Positions 1 to 6,868 of a stretch of 9,613 bases of DNA are shown here, piece by piece (the stretch's first letter is position 1; every line of letters starts with the position of its first letter). The notes beneath the pieces are model-generated. The model saw only the letters and a list, made by a program, of their open reading frames with translations, ran no database searches and was not told the origin of the DNA. Location of the stretch: NCBI GenBank assembly GCA_964468725.1, contig CAYXVU010000231.1, positions 1 to 9,613 of the forward strand, read 5' to 3'. Origin of the DNA: CAYXVU01 sp964468725 (GTDB lineage: Bacteria; Acidobacteriota; Blastocatellia; UBA7656). The translations under genes and the position numbers were made by a program.

Positions 1-770
1 AACTCGCTGCGGCAACCATCGCCGGTCATACCATCGAATGCGGCGCGCAATGCACAGGCGGCAACTGTCTGGCCGATTGGCAGGCGATTCCTGATATGGC
101 GGACATCGGCTACCCCGTCATCGAAGCGAGCGAAGATGGCTCTTTCGTCATCACTAAACATGAGGGTACAGGCGGACGCATCTCCATCGCTTCGATCAAA
201 GAGCAATTGGTTTACGAGATGGGCGACCCGCGCCAGTACATCACGCCGGATTGCATCGCCGACTTTACGACCATTCATCTGGAACAAGCGGGCGAAAATC
301 GCGTGCGCTTCTCCGGCATCAAAGGCCGACCCGCAACCGATATGTACAAAGTCAGTTTGAGCTATTCTGCGGGATGGAAAGCCGTCAGTTCGCTGGTCTA
401 CGCTTGGCCGGATGCCTATTTGAAAGCGCAAGCGGCAGACCGCATTTTGCGCGAGCGATTAGATCGGCTCGGTCTGCGATTCGATCACCTGTTGACGGAG
501 TTCGTCGGCGTCAATGCTTGTCACGGCGCGTTGTCGGGCGAGCCGTCGCCGGAGATTCCCGAAGTGCAGTTTCGCATCGGCGTGCGGTCGAGTGACAAAG
601 CGGCAGTTGACCGCTTTGCCAGAGAGGTTGCGCCGCTCGTTTTGAACGGGCCGCCGACCGTCACGGGCTTTGCGGGCGGGCGACCGAAGACCGAAGAGAT
701 CATCGCCTACTGGCCTGCGCTTATTCCGAAAAGCGCCGTCGCCCCCGAAATTTCGGTGGTCGAGGCCTAA
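1..770 (+). CDS. atuA: AtuA-type acyclic terpene utilisation protein (DUF1446), C-terminal part
   Basis: The reading frame is already open at base 3 and runs 255 residues to TAA, so the N-terminus lies outside the window. At fragment residues 7-20 there is the Gly/Cys-rich segment GHTIECGAQCTGGN, followed by DMADIGYPVIE and, later, GTGGRISIASIKEQLVYEMGDP, all characteristic of the AtuA/DUF1446 family. In Pseudomonas, AtuA is encoded in the cluster for citronellol/geraniol degradation; its exact biochemical role is not settled, and homologues also sit in leucine-type acyl-CoA clusters. It is probably cytosolic, as no membrane segment is visible. The downstream partner gene (857-1216) encodes the small domain that is fused to the C-terminus in longer AtuA proteins. 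Family membership is strong; the substrate (terpenoid or branched acyl-CoA) is inferred from the neighbours. Translation initiation at the internal ATG (96) is unlikely because the conserved family sequence starts earlier. Confidence 0.88.
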   Translation, partial: LAAATIAGHTIECGAQCTGGNCLADWQAIPDMADIGYPVIEASEDGSFVITKHEGTGGRISIASIKEQLVYEMGDPRQYITPDCIADFTTIHLEQAGENRVRFSGIKGRPATDMYKVSLSYSAGWKAVSSLVYAWPDAYLKAQAADRILRERLDRLGLRFDHLLTEFVGVNACHGALSGEPSPEIPEVQFRIGVRSSDKAAVDRFAREVAPLVLNGPPTVTGFAGGRPKTEEIIAYWPALIPKSAVAPEISVVEA

Positions 771-856
771 CGGGAAAAAAGAGAGAACGAGGAAGGTGAG
801 GCATTGCTGAATACGCATCGCTTCGCCGCTCCCTCGAATCGCTCCGTAAAAACATT

Positions 857-1216
857 ATGGCAAAGATCAAACTGGTTCATTTAGCGCACGCGCGCTCCGG
901 CGATAAAGGCGATACGGCCAATGTCGGCATCATCGCCTACAAACCCGAATACTATCCGCTGCTCGTCGAACAGGTGACGGCGGAGCGCGTCAAAGAACAC
1001 TTCGCGGACATCTGCTTTGGCGCAGTCGAACGCTACGAATTGCCGAATCTCGGCGCTCTGAATTTCCTCTTGCACAACAGCCTGGATGGCGGCGGCACCA
1101 TCTCGCTGCGGACGGACGCGCAAGGCAAGACCTACAGCGCGGCGCTGCTTCGCATGGAGATTGAGGTGGACGATGCGCTGGCGCGCGAACTACAAGCGCC
1201 TGCCGGTCAAGGGTGA
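857..1216 (+). CDS. AtuA-like ferredoxin-fold domain protein
   Basis: This 119-residue protein has the hallmark HARSGDKGDTANVGI at residues 11-25, which identifies the small domain found either fused to the C-terminus of AtuA or encoded just after it. A second conserved stretch, residues about 60-83, reads PNLGALNFLLHNSLDGGG. The name reflects a predicted ferredoxin-like fold; no cysteine cluster is present, so it should not be an iron-sulphur ferredoxin. The ATG at 857 is chosen because the family usually begins only a few residues before the HARSGDKGD motif. The frame stays open upstream to base 800, and the only purine-rich stretch (GGAAGGTGAG, 791-800) is too far away to be its ribosome site, so initiation may be weak or coupled to the gene ending at 770. 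It very likely acts with the AtuA protein in branched acyl-CoA or terpenoid breakdown; the chemistry is unknown. Confidence 0.85.
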   Translation: MAKIKLVHLAHARSGDKGDTANVGIIAYKPEYYPLLVEQVTAERVKEHFADICFGAVERYELPNLGALNFLLHNSLDGGGTISLRTDAQGKTYSAALLRMEIEVDDALARELQAPAGQG

Positions 1217-1223
1217 CGAAGCG

Positions 1224-1988
1224 ATGGCGGATTATCAAAAAATTCTCTACAGCGTTGAAGCAGGCATCGCGCGCGTGACGCTCAACCGTCCCGATAAACG
1301 CAATGCGCTGAGTGCCGAACTGATTGGCGAAGTCCGCGCCGCAATGCAATCGGCAGCCGAAGACAACAGTGTGCGCGTCGTCTTGCTGACCGGCGCAGGC
1401 AAAGATTTCTGCTCCGGCGCAGACCTGGCGGCGCTTCAGCAGATCAGCCAAGCGACGGTGATGGACAACCTCGCCGATGCGCGTGGCTTTGCCGAACTGT
1501 TTCTCGAAATGCGCCGTCACCCGCGCCCCATCGTCGCCGCCGTGCGCGGGCGCGCGTTGGCAGGCGGTTGCGGACTGGCGACGGCTTGCGACCTGATTCT
1601 TGCGGAAGAGTCAGCGCAGTTCGGTTATCCGGAAGTCAATATCGGCTTTGTCGCCGCGATGGTGATGGCGGTTTTGAGACGGTCGGTCTCCGAAAAACGC
1701 GCTTTCGAAATGCTGACGCGCGGCGACATCATCGGCGCGCGCGCGGCGCAAGAGATGGGATTGGTCAATCGCGTCTTTGCGGATGATGAGTTCGAATCGC
1801 ACGTGAACGCCTACGTCACCGAGATGACGAAGAAGTCTGCGGCGGCGGTGACGCTCTCGAAACTGCTGCTCTATCACCTGGATGGCATGACCTTCGAATC
1901 GGCTCTGCAAGCCGGTGTGCAGATGAACGCCATTGCCCGGCAGACAGATGATTGCAAACGCGGCATCGAACGCTTTTTGAAGAAGTGA
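1224..1988 (+). CDS. Enoyl-CoA hydratase/isomerase family protein (methylglutaconyl-CoA hydratase-like)
   Basis: This is a 254-residue crotonase-superfamily protein of normal length. The ATG at 1224 lies 7 bases after the stop of the previous gene and behind GGGTGA, so the two are probably co-translated; a longer open frame begins upstream but lacks homology. Visible features are VTLNRPDKRNALS (18-30), the first oxyanion segment CSGADL (63-68), the second oxyanion loop ALAGGCGLATACDL (111-124), and AQFGYPEVNIGF (131-142). Glu137 corresponds to the C-terminal catalytic Glu (Glu164 of rat mitochondrial hydratase), but the position of the other catalytic Glu (Glu144) is Gly117. In this operon the likely job is hydration of methylglutaconyl-CoA (leucine) or isohexenylglutaconyl-CoA (terpenes), as for LiuC/AtuE. 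The superfamily is certain; the substrate is inferred from context, and an isomerase or hydrolase role is possible given the missing Glu. Confidence 0.9.
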   Translation: MADYQKILYSVEAGIARVTLNRPDKRNALSAELIGEVRAAMQSAAEDNSVRVVLLTGAGKDFCSGADLAALQQISQATVMDNLADARGFAELFLEMRRHPRPIVAAVRGRALAGGCGLATACDLILAEESAQFGYPEVNIGFVAAMVMAVLRRSVSEKRAFEMLTRGDIIGARAAQEMGLVNRVFADDEFESHVNAYVTEMTKKSAAAVTLSKLLLYHLDGMTFESALQAGVQMNAIARQTDDCKRGIERFLKK

Positions 1989-2089
1989 TGATAACCAGCG
2001 GGGAAGTGTCTTGCTTGCCATCCGCCACCATCTGCCTACTTCTACTTGCCGCGCCAGCTCTTACCTCGTAACCGGTTGTTCGTCATTAG

Positions 2090-4336
2090 TCACTTATCAA
2101 CATCTGTCTGCGAAGTTGCCCGCAACTTGTTTAAAAAGGTTTTTACCTGTTTCAAAGGGCTGCTCTCTTGGTCGCCACGTTGCACCTCTTTATTCCAACA
2201 GTCTTGAATCGCCCGCTTCTGCTTTTCATTCAAGTGCCAGGAAAGCGGCGGCTTTTTTTCCGTGCAGGTGAAGTTCTTTTGATTGAATTCGAACAGAGCG
2301 GTTTCGATGGGTACGCCTTTGCCTGCCCATTTTTGTTGTAAGAGGTTGAACTCGATGTTGTTGTTCGATAGCTGCGCGGTCGAACGCACGCTGAAGAGAG
2401 TCGCAAGCGGTGCGAAGGCTTGATAGAACCACCCCCGCGCGTCGGCTGGGGCGGCAGCCTCGCTCGGCGCTTCGCCGCGAATCTGGATGACGAGGACTCC
2501 AGCTATCGGATTATTCGGGTCGCTCAAGGCCGCATCGAGCCATTCGACCAGACTTGCCATGCCGTAGTTGTCAAAATAGCCGCCGTCAACGACGTGATAC
2601 TGCGGCGTTGTTGCGCCGCCGATGTCGGCGCGCGCTGCCGGTGTGACATAGGGAAAGCTTGCAGACAACCGCGCCGCCGTCACCGGCGCAATATCATACT
2701 TTTCGCCGTAAAGCTGATAGAACTCTCGTCGCCCTACTCTGTCGTTTGGTGACGAAGGAGCGCTCTCTCTTTCCAGGTCAGTGGTTGACAACAAGGCAGC
2801 GGTTTGCGAGCTGGTGAAATCGGTCGTTGAGATCAGCAGGCGTTGGCCGGTGTCGGTGATTGTTGCGTTGAAGATGTTGGCGGGTCGCCATCCGGCTTTC
2901 ACGCCTTCGCGCCACTGGCTGAGGTGAGGTGTGATCGGCAACTCGCCGCTGTTGCGTTCCCACGCTTTTTCGAGCGCCAGACCGCGATCCGTTTTTATAT
3001 CACCAACAGGAAAAATGACGCGGAGAAAATCGGGATAGACCAATCCCCAGGACACGGCGTTGAGGCTCGAAGCGGCAGCGCGTGCGACAATCTTCTCAAA
3101 CTGATCGTTGGGAATGCCGTCTTGCCCGTAAGCGTCAACGACATACATCGCGCCGACGCTGCCGCCGGAAACCGAACTGATTAGGCGCACCGATTTATCG
3201 AACTCCGTGCCGAACTCGGCGCGCGTCGCTGCGGCGATGCCGGTTATCACGCGCGCTGTCCAGGCCGCCGACTGGATGCCGCCGCCGTTGGTCGCGACAA
3301 CGATGGCATATCTTCTGTTGCCTGCGCGCAAAACCGTATTCGGCGGCAAGGCTTCGAATTGCCCAAGCGGCGAGGTGCGATAAAAATGATCCGACTGCGG
3401 AAACTGCGCCGTCATCGCCAAAATCAAAGCGATGGGAATCAACACCGGAAATCGGTAGCTGTCGAAAAAGAACGCCAGCGCGCTGATGCCCCAACACAAG
3501 AGCAGAATCAACAACAGCGCATACGCGAGCGCCGGTATCGCATCCATCTCGGTGCGCGGGTATTTCCCGGCCACCAGGCCAATGATCGCGTAGAGCAAGA
3601 GCGCGATCAAAAAGAGGGAGATTGCCAGCCCCTGACCGGGCAGCAACTCGACCGCTTTGCCATCTTTGTACCGAAAATAGCCGCGCCCTAAAAACTCCGG
3701 CAGATTGCGAAACCAGCCCATCAGTTTTTTACCGAGGCCGGAGGAGACATCCAGCCGGATGAGTCGCCTGAGAAACCCATCGCGCCACGAACGCGGTATG
3801 GGGAAGAGCAAAGCCGGAAGGTTGGCAGCAATCTCGGGAGGATTAAAGAGCAGTTGCAAAGCCTGCGCCAACGCTAGCAACAGCAAAGAGAGCAGCAGCC
3901 CGCCCGCGCTCCATAGCAACCTCTTTGATAGGCTCTCGGTTGATCGGACGATGGCCATCGCAACGATGGGCAGAGCGATAACGAAAGGCAGCAGGAGGCT
4001 GCGCGCGCCGATCTCTTTATCGGGGCGGACGCCGCCGATGCCGAAACGTTCGTAGGCGTAGAGGATTACCAATCGCCCCGTGACCATCACCGTCCACCCG
4101 GTTGTGAAGGCAGCGAGCGAAACCAAAAAGATGCCCCACCCATCGAGGTCAAATAGATTGCCGAGCAGCGTCTCTGCCGCTCCCGCCGCCGCCCATGGAA
4201 CCGCCATCAACATCAGAGCGATGAGCATCGGAACGCGCAAGACATAGAAATAGGGCATGCCGCCGGTGATGCGCCGTAGGAGTGCGAAGACCCAGCGCAC
4301 CAAGCGTTGCCAAAGGCCAGCTCCTTGGTCAGTCAT
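2090..4336 (-). CDS. Multi-pass membrane protein with C-terminal patatin-like phospholipase domain
   Basis: The protein has 748 residues. The ATG at 4336 is preceded by a perfect AGGAGGT Shine-Dalgarno; the frame is open for 81 more codons upstream but these lack a ribosome site. Residues 30-311 contain about seven hydrophobic segments (roughly 32-56, 66-95, 112-131, 141-164, 236-256, 266-290, 296-311). The C-terminal half is a patatin/lysophospholipase-type hydrolase: an oxyanion-hole glycine run NGGGIQSA (350-357), a nucleophile elbow SVSGGSVG (388-395), SASFPYVTPAA (558-568) and the catalytic Asp motif DGGYFDN (584-590). Patatins use a Ser-Asp dyad to hydrolyse acyl esters of lipids; either Ser390 or Ser393 could be the nucleophile. 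The expected place of action is the membrane surface, cytosolic side inferred from the absence of a signal peptide on the hydrolase half. It is convergent with the enoyl-CoA hydratase and divergent from the deacylase. The physiological lipid is unknown. Confidence 0.82.
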   Translation of the reverse strand: MTDQGAGLWQRLVRWVFALLRRITGGMPYFYVLRVPMLIALMLMAVPWAAAGAAETLLGNLFDLDGWGIFLVSLAAFTTGWTVMVTGRLVILYAYERFGIGGVRPDKEIGARSLLLPFVIALPIVAMAIVRSTESLSKRLLWSAGGLLLSLLLLALAQALQLLFNPPEIAANLPALLFPIPRSWRDGFLRRLIRLDVSSGLGKKLMGWFRNLPEFLGRGYFRYKDGKAVELLPGQGLAISLFLIALLLYAIIGLVAGKYPRTEMDAIPALAYALLLILLLCWGISALAFFFDSYRFPVLIPIALILAMTAQFPQSDHFYRTSPLGQFEALPPNTVLRAGNRRYAIVVATNGGGIQSAAWTARVITGIAAATRAEFGTEFDKSVRLISSVSGGSVGAMYVVDAYGQDGIPNDQFEKIVARAAASSLNAVSWGLVYPDFLRVIFPVGDIKTDRGLALEKAWERNSGELPITPHLSQWREGVKAGWRPANIFNATITDTGQRLLISTTDFTSSQTAALLSTTDLERESAPSSPNDRVGRREFYQLYGEKYDIAPVTAARLSASFPYVTPAARADIGGATTPQYHVVDGGYFDNYGMASLVEWLDAALSDPNNPIAGVLVIQIRGEAPSEAAAPADARGWFYQAFAPLATLFSVRSTAQLSNNNIEFNLLQQKWAGKGVPIETALFEFNQKNFTCTEKKPPLSWHLNEKQKRAIQDCWNKEVQRGDQESSPLKQVKTFLNKLRATSQTDVDK

Positions 4337-4340
4337 AACC

Positions 4341-4347
4341 ACCTCCT
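4341..4347 (-). promoter_or_regulatory. Strong Shine-Dalgarno that sets the start of the patatin gene
   Basis: On the - strand AGGAGGT stands 4 bases before the ATG at 4336, followed by GGTT spacing typical of an efficient ribosome site. It decides between this start and several upstream in-frame ATGs (for instance at 4381 and 4579), none of which has comparable purine-rich sequence. Confidence 0.75.
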
Positions 4348-4535
4348 GGGGAGTGAGGAAGTATGCGAAGAGCCGCGTCATGAATATCACACTTTTTCGC
4401 CCTCGCCACGCGCCAATTGCCGGGAGCGAACCGCTCATCATCGCTAGCCGAAGGTCGAAACAATTTGTGCACTGAGGAGCATCCATTGCAGCAGAGAGCC
4501 GCGAGTTGATTTTTTCGCATTGGACAAGTACCTTT

Positions 4536-4553
4536 CGATGCCGCTTGGCATCG
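4536..4553. repeat. Perfect 7-base inverted repeat (hairpin or operator) upstream of the deacylase gene
   Basis: CGATGCC and GGCATCG flank a GCTT tetraloop, 34 bases before the ATG at 4588. It lies directly after a weak candidate -10 element, so it could be a 5' leader hairpin in the mRNA or a repressor site at the transcription start. No T-run follows, so it is not a typical terminator. Function is inferred from position only. Confidence 0.4.
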
Positions 4554-4587
4554 CGTCGCAAAGTGCGGCGCAATTTCAATTCAGCGA

Positions 4588-6117
4588 ATGGAAAATTTCA
4601 TGAGCAAACTTTCGATACGACTTTGCGCGCTCGCCCTTATCGGGCTATTGGCCTGCGCCTCTTTTTCATCGCCGATGACAGCCGCAAGCCAAACCATTGT
4701 ACGCGCGCGGGTGCTCGTCGGCGGCACGATCATTGACGGCAGCGGCAGGCCGCGCTTTCGCGCCAATCTGCGCATCGTCGGCGACCGCATCGCCGCCATC
4801 GGTCAGTTTCGCCCACAAGCCGATGAAGAGGTCATGGACGCGCGCGGTCTGGTCATCGCGCCCGGTTTCATCGACATCCATAATCATTCGGAGTCGGGCT
4901 TGCTTTCCGAGCCGCAGGCCACAACGCAAGTCGCACAAGGCATAACCACATTGGCAGTCGGCCCGGATGGCGCATCTCCATTTCCCATCGCCGACTACTT
5001 GACCAAATTGGAAACCGGCGTCGCTCCCAATGTTCTTGCTTTCATCGGCCATGCAACCGTGCGCTATCGGGTGATGGGCACAGATTACAAGCGACTGGCA
5101 ACCGCAGATGAAATCACCCGCATGGCGGAATTGGTTGAGCAAGGCATGCAGGAAGGCGCGTTCGGGTTATCATCAGGATTGGAGTACGATGTCGGCAATC
5201 CCTGTTCGACCGAAGAGTTGATCGCTTTGGCGCGGGTGGCGGCGCGGTATCGGGGCATTTATATGAGCCATATCCGCGACGAAGAAGAAGGTATAATGAG
5301 CGCCCTGCGTGAAGCGATTCGCATCGGACGCGAAGCGAAATTGCCAGTGCAAATCTCGCACATCAAGATGGGCAACAAGCTGGTCTGGAACCGAGCCGCT
5401 GAAGTCGTCGCCCTAATCAACCGCGCGCGCCACGCCGGTCTCGACATCACAGCCGATTGCTACCCTTATACGGCGTGGGCTTCGACGATCACCATCTTGG
5501 TTCCGAGCCGCAGACATGAAGACCGGCAGGCCGTCGCAACCGGACTCGATAATGTCGGCGGCGCAGATAAAGTGTTAATTACCAACTGCTCGGCGCATAG
5601 CGATTACGAGGGGCGGACGCTCGCTGAGATTGCCGCCGTCAACAAAACAACTTCGATTGATGCCTACATGCAGATTGTGAAAGACGGCGGCGCAAGCGTC
5701 GTGTGCAGTTCGATGAATGAAGCCGATGTGCGAACCTTCTATCGGCAGCGCTGGGTGATGGTTTCCAGCGACGGCGGCATCGGCACGCGCCACCCGCGCG
5801 GCGCGGGAACCTTTCCGAAAGTGCTCGGCCAATTCGTCCGCGAAAAACGTTGGCTGCCGCTTGAAGAAGCGATTCGCAAGATGTCTGCTCTGCCCGCCGC
5901 GCGATTGGGTTTGACGGATCGCGGTCTGCTGCGAAAAGGGATGAAGGCCGACCTTGTACTCTTCGACCCGCAACGGGTGACAGACCGCTCGACTTTCAAA
6001 GAGCCGCTGCTATTGGCTGCCGGTGTTCGTCAGGTTTTGGTTAATGGCGAAACGGTTTGGGAGGGCGACAAAACAACAGGTCGTTTGCCGGGTGCAGTGT
6101 TACGAAGGGGGAGATAA
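4588..6117 (+). CDS. Exported N-acyl-D-amino-acid deacylase family amidohydrolase (probable lipoprotein)
   Basis: The protein has 509 residues from ATG 4588; the second ATG at 4600, with GGAAA before it, gives 505 and a cleaner signal peptide. The N-terminus is basic then hydrophobic and ends in LLAC (Cys23), a good lipobox, so the enzyme is probably exported and lipid-anchored. The metal-dependent amidohydrolase fold shows HNH (98-100) in PGFIDIHNHSE, GITTLAVGPDG (118-128), MSHIRDE (226-232, His228), ISHIK (256-260, His258) and SSDGG (393-397, Asp395), matching the metal ligands of D-aminoacylases. The C-terminal ADLVLFDP (454-461) is the usual return to the beta-sandwich. The position of the bridging Cys in classical D-aminoacylase (GNCG) is Asp127 here. 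Such enzymes remove acyl groups from D-amino acids or cleave related amides; a dihydropyrimidinase- or dipeptidase-like substrate cannot be excluded. It seems to be transcribed alone. Confidence 0.85.
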   Translation: MENFMSKLSIRLCALALIGLLACASFSSPMTAASQTIVRARVLVGGTIIDGSGRPRFRANLRIVGDRIAAIGQFRPQADEEVMDARGLVIAPGFIDIHNHSESGLLSEPQATTQVAQGITTLAVGPDGASPFPIADYLTKLETGVAPNVLAFIGHATVRYRVMGTDYKRLATADEITRMAELVEQGMQEGAFGLSSGLEYDVGNPCSTEELIALARVAARYRGIYMSHIRDEEEGIMSALREAIRIGREAKLPVQISHIKMGNKLVWNRAAEVVALINRARHAGLDITADCYPYTAWASTITILVPSRRHEDRQAVATGLDNVGGADKVLITNCSAHSDYEGRTLAEIAAVNKTTSIDAYMQIVKDGGASVVCSSMNEADVRTFYRQRWVMVSSDGGIGTRHPRGAGTFPKVLGQFVREKRWLPLEEAIRKMSALPAARLGLTDRGLLRKGMKADLVLFDPQRVTDRSTFKEPLLLAAGVRQVLVNGETVWEGDKTTGRLPGAVLRRGR

Positions 6118-6195
6118 ACTCAGCGGGTAGAGCATCAGGGTCTCGATAGCCATGCTACGAGAGAAGGCAGTCGAAACGAAGGGCGCACGGTAGCC

Positions 6196-6214
6196 AGTCC
6201 GCCCCGGCGGGACT
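6196..6214. terminator. Possible hairpin between convergent genes
   Basis: AGTCC pairs with GGACT and an inner GC with GC, leaving one bulged base and a CCCG loop. It sits in the 117-base gap between the convergent deacylase (stop 6117) and cobalamin-domain gene (stop 6235), where a shared terminator is expected. Neither strand has a clear T-run after the stem, so intrinsic termination is only weakly supported. Confidence 0.3.
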
Positions 6215-6234
6215 TTGAGGAGTTCTTTGACCGA

Positions 6235-6648
6235 TTACGCTTGCGCCTGTGCGCGACGCGAGTTTGTTTTGATGAAGGTCACAATCTCTTCCATGCGCGC
6301 GCCGGGGGTGAAGACTTCGGCAACGCCAGCGGCTTTCAATTTGGGAATGTCTTCATCGGGAATGATGCCGCCGCCGAAAATAATGACATCATCAAGTCCG
6401 GCTTCGTGCGCCAATTCTACGACTCGCGGAAATAGCGTCATATGCGCGCCCGACAGAATGGACAAGCCAATCGCATCAACGTCTTCTTGTAAGGCGGCGC
6501 TTACCACCATCTCCGGCGTTTGTCGAAGACCCGTATAGATGACTTCCATCCCGGCATCACGCAAAGCGCGGGCGATGACCTTCACACCCCGGTCGTGACC
6601 ATCAAGACCGGGTTTAGCGAGCAATACTCTGATTCGTTCTTCAGACAT
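6235..6648 (-). CDS. Methylmalonyl-CoA mutase-type cobalamin-binding subunit (small, stand-alone)
   Basis: This 137-residue protein is a complete B12-binding domain. It begins RVLLAKPGLDGHDRG, which contains the DxHxxG signature (Asp16, His18, Gly21; His18 is the lower axial cobalt ligand), then has LSILSG (62-67, the SxL element) and FGGGIIP (91-97, the nucleotide-tail GG motif). In methylmalonyl-CoA mutases and isobutyryl-CoA mutases this domain is either the C-terminus of the large chain or a separate subunit of about this size (as in IcmB). The catalytic large subunit is not in the window. It would serve propionyl-CoA/methylmalonyl-CoA interconversion with succinyl-CoA, a natural end point for valine, isoleucine and odd-chain breakdown. 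No Shine-Dalgarno is obvious before ATG 6648, though the family start matches. A palindrome and promoter-like elements lie about 105-145 bases upstream. Methylmalonyl versus isobutyryl specificity cannot be told from this subunit. Confidence 0.92.
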   Translation of the reverse strand: MSEERIRVLLAKPGLDGHDRGVKVIARALRDAGMEVIYTGLRQTPEMVVSAALQEDVDAIGLSILSGAHMTLFPRVVELAHEAGLDDVIIFGGGIIPDEDIPKLKAAGVAEVFTPGARMEEIVTFIKTNSRRAQAQA

Positions 6649-6751
6649 AGACAGTGATTGATGAGAGATGAATGCAGCACGATTAATAGCGGCTCGCCGG
6701 TTCGGTAGACTCGCTCCTCATCATTCCTCAGTCATCGTTCATCCTTTCCTT

Positions 6752-6765
6752 ATGAGCGCGCTCAT
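6752..6765. promoter_or_regulatory. Perfect 14-base palindrome, candidate repressor operator
   Basis: ATGAGCGCGCTCAT reads identically on both strands. It overlaps the last two bases of the candidate -10 element and covers the expected transcription start of the cobalamin-domain gene, which is the classic place for a repressor such as a TetR-family dimer. The identity of the regulator is unknown; none is encoded in the window. It lies between the ilvD stop and the mutase-subunit start, so it could alternatively act on read-through from ilvD. Confidence 0.45.
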
Positions 6766-6793
6766 TCTAGCAGTTTGCAAATGGCAACGTAAA
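6764..6793 (-). promoter_or_regulatory. Candidate sigma70-type promoter for the cobalamin-domain gene
   Basis: On the - strand TTTACG (6793-6788) is followed after 18 bases by TAGAAT (6769-6764), which matches five of six -10 consensus positions; the -35 matches four of six. Transcription would start about 105-110 bases before ATG 6648, leaving a fairly long leader that contains only very short open frames. The prediction rests on consensus matching and on the overlapping palindrome. Confidence 0.4.
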
Positions 6794-6868
6794 CCTTGCG
6801 GGCTGCGGAGGAGGAGGCAAGGTGAGAGTATCAAACTGGTAGGGATAAGGAGGCCGTTTCTGGCGTCT

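Larger units (their letters stand above)
4337..4587. promoter_or_regulatory. Divergent intergenic region between patatin and deacylase genes
   Basis: These 251 bases separate two genes read outward and must carry both promoters. I see no convincing consensus promoter for the - strand gene. For the + strand gene the best candidate is TTGATT (4506-4511), a 17-base gap and a weak TACCTT (4529-4534), immediately followed by a perfect inverted repeat. Open frames crossing this spacer have no recognisable homology and look like chance extensions. Confidence 0.35.

Noticed and set aside
990..1520. 176-codon open frame on the - strand across the hydratase gene
   Set aside because: Antisense to two genes with clear family motifs; the translation is Arg/Cys-rich and has no family features.
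1989..2089. Gap between the convergent hydratase and patatin genes examined for a shared terminator
   Set aside because: Only the short palindrome AACCGGTT was found, with no stable stem plus T-run.
4337..4579. 81-codon N-terminal extension of the patatin frame
   Set aside because: No ribosome site, no homology and no hydrophobic pattern; the strong AGGAGGT before ATG 4336 gives a better start.
6115..6140. Stretch resembling the D-arm of a tRNA (CTCAGCGGGTAGAGCATC) just after the deacylase stop
   Set aside because: No matching acceptor stem, anticodon arm or TTCGA-type T-arm follows at the required spacing, so it cannot be folded into a tRNA; at most a chance match or a decayed fragment.
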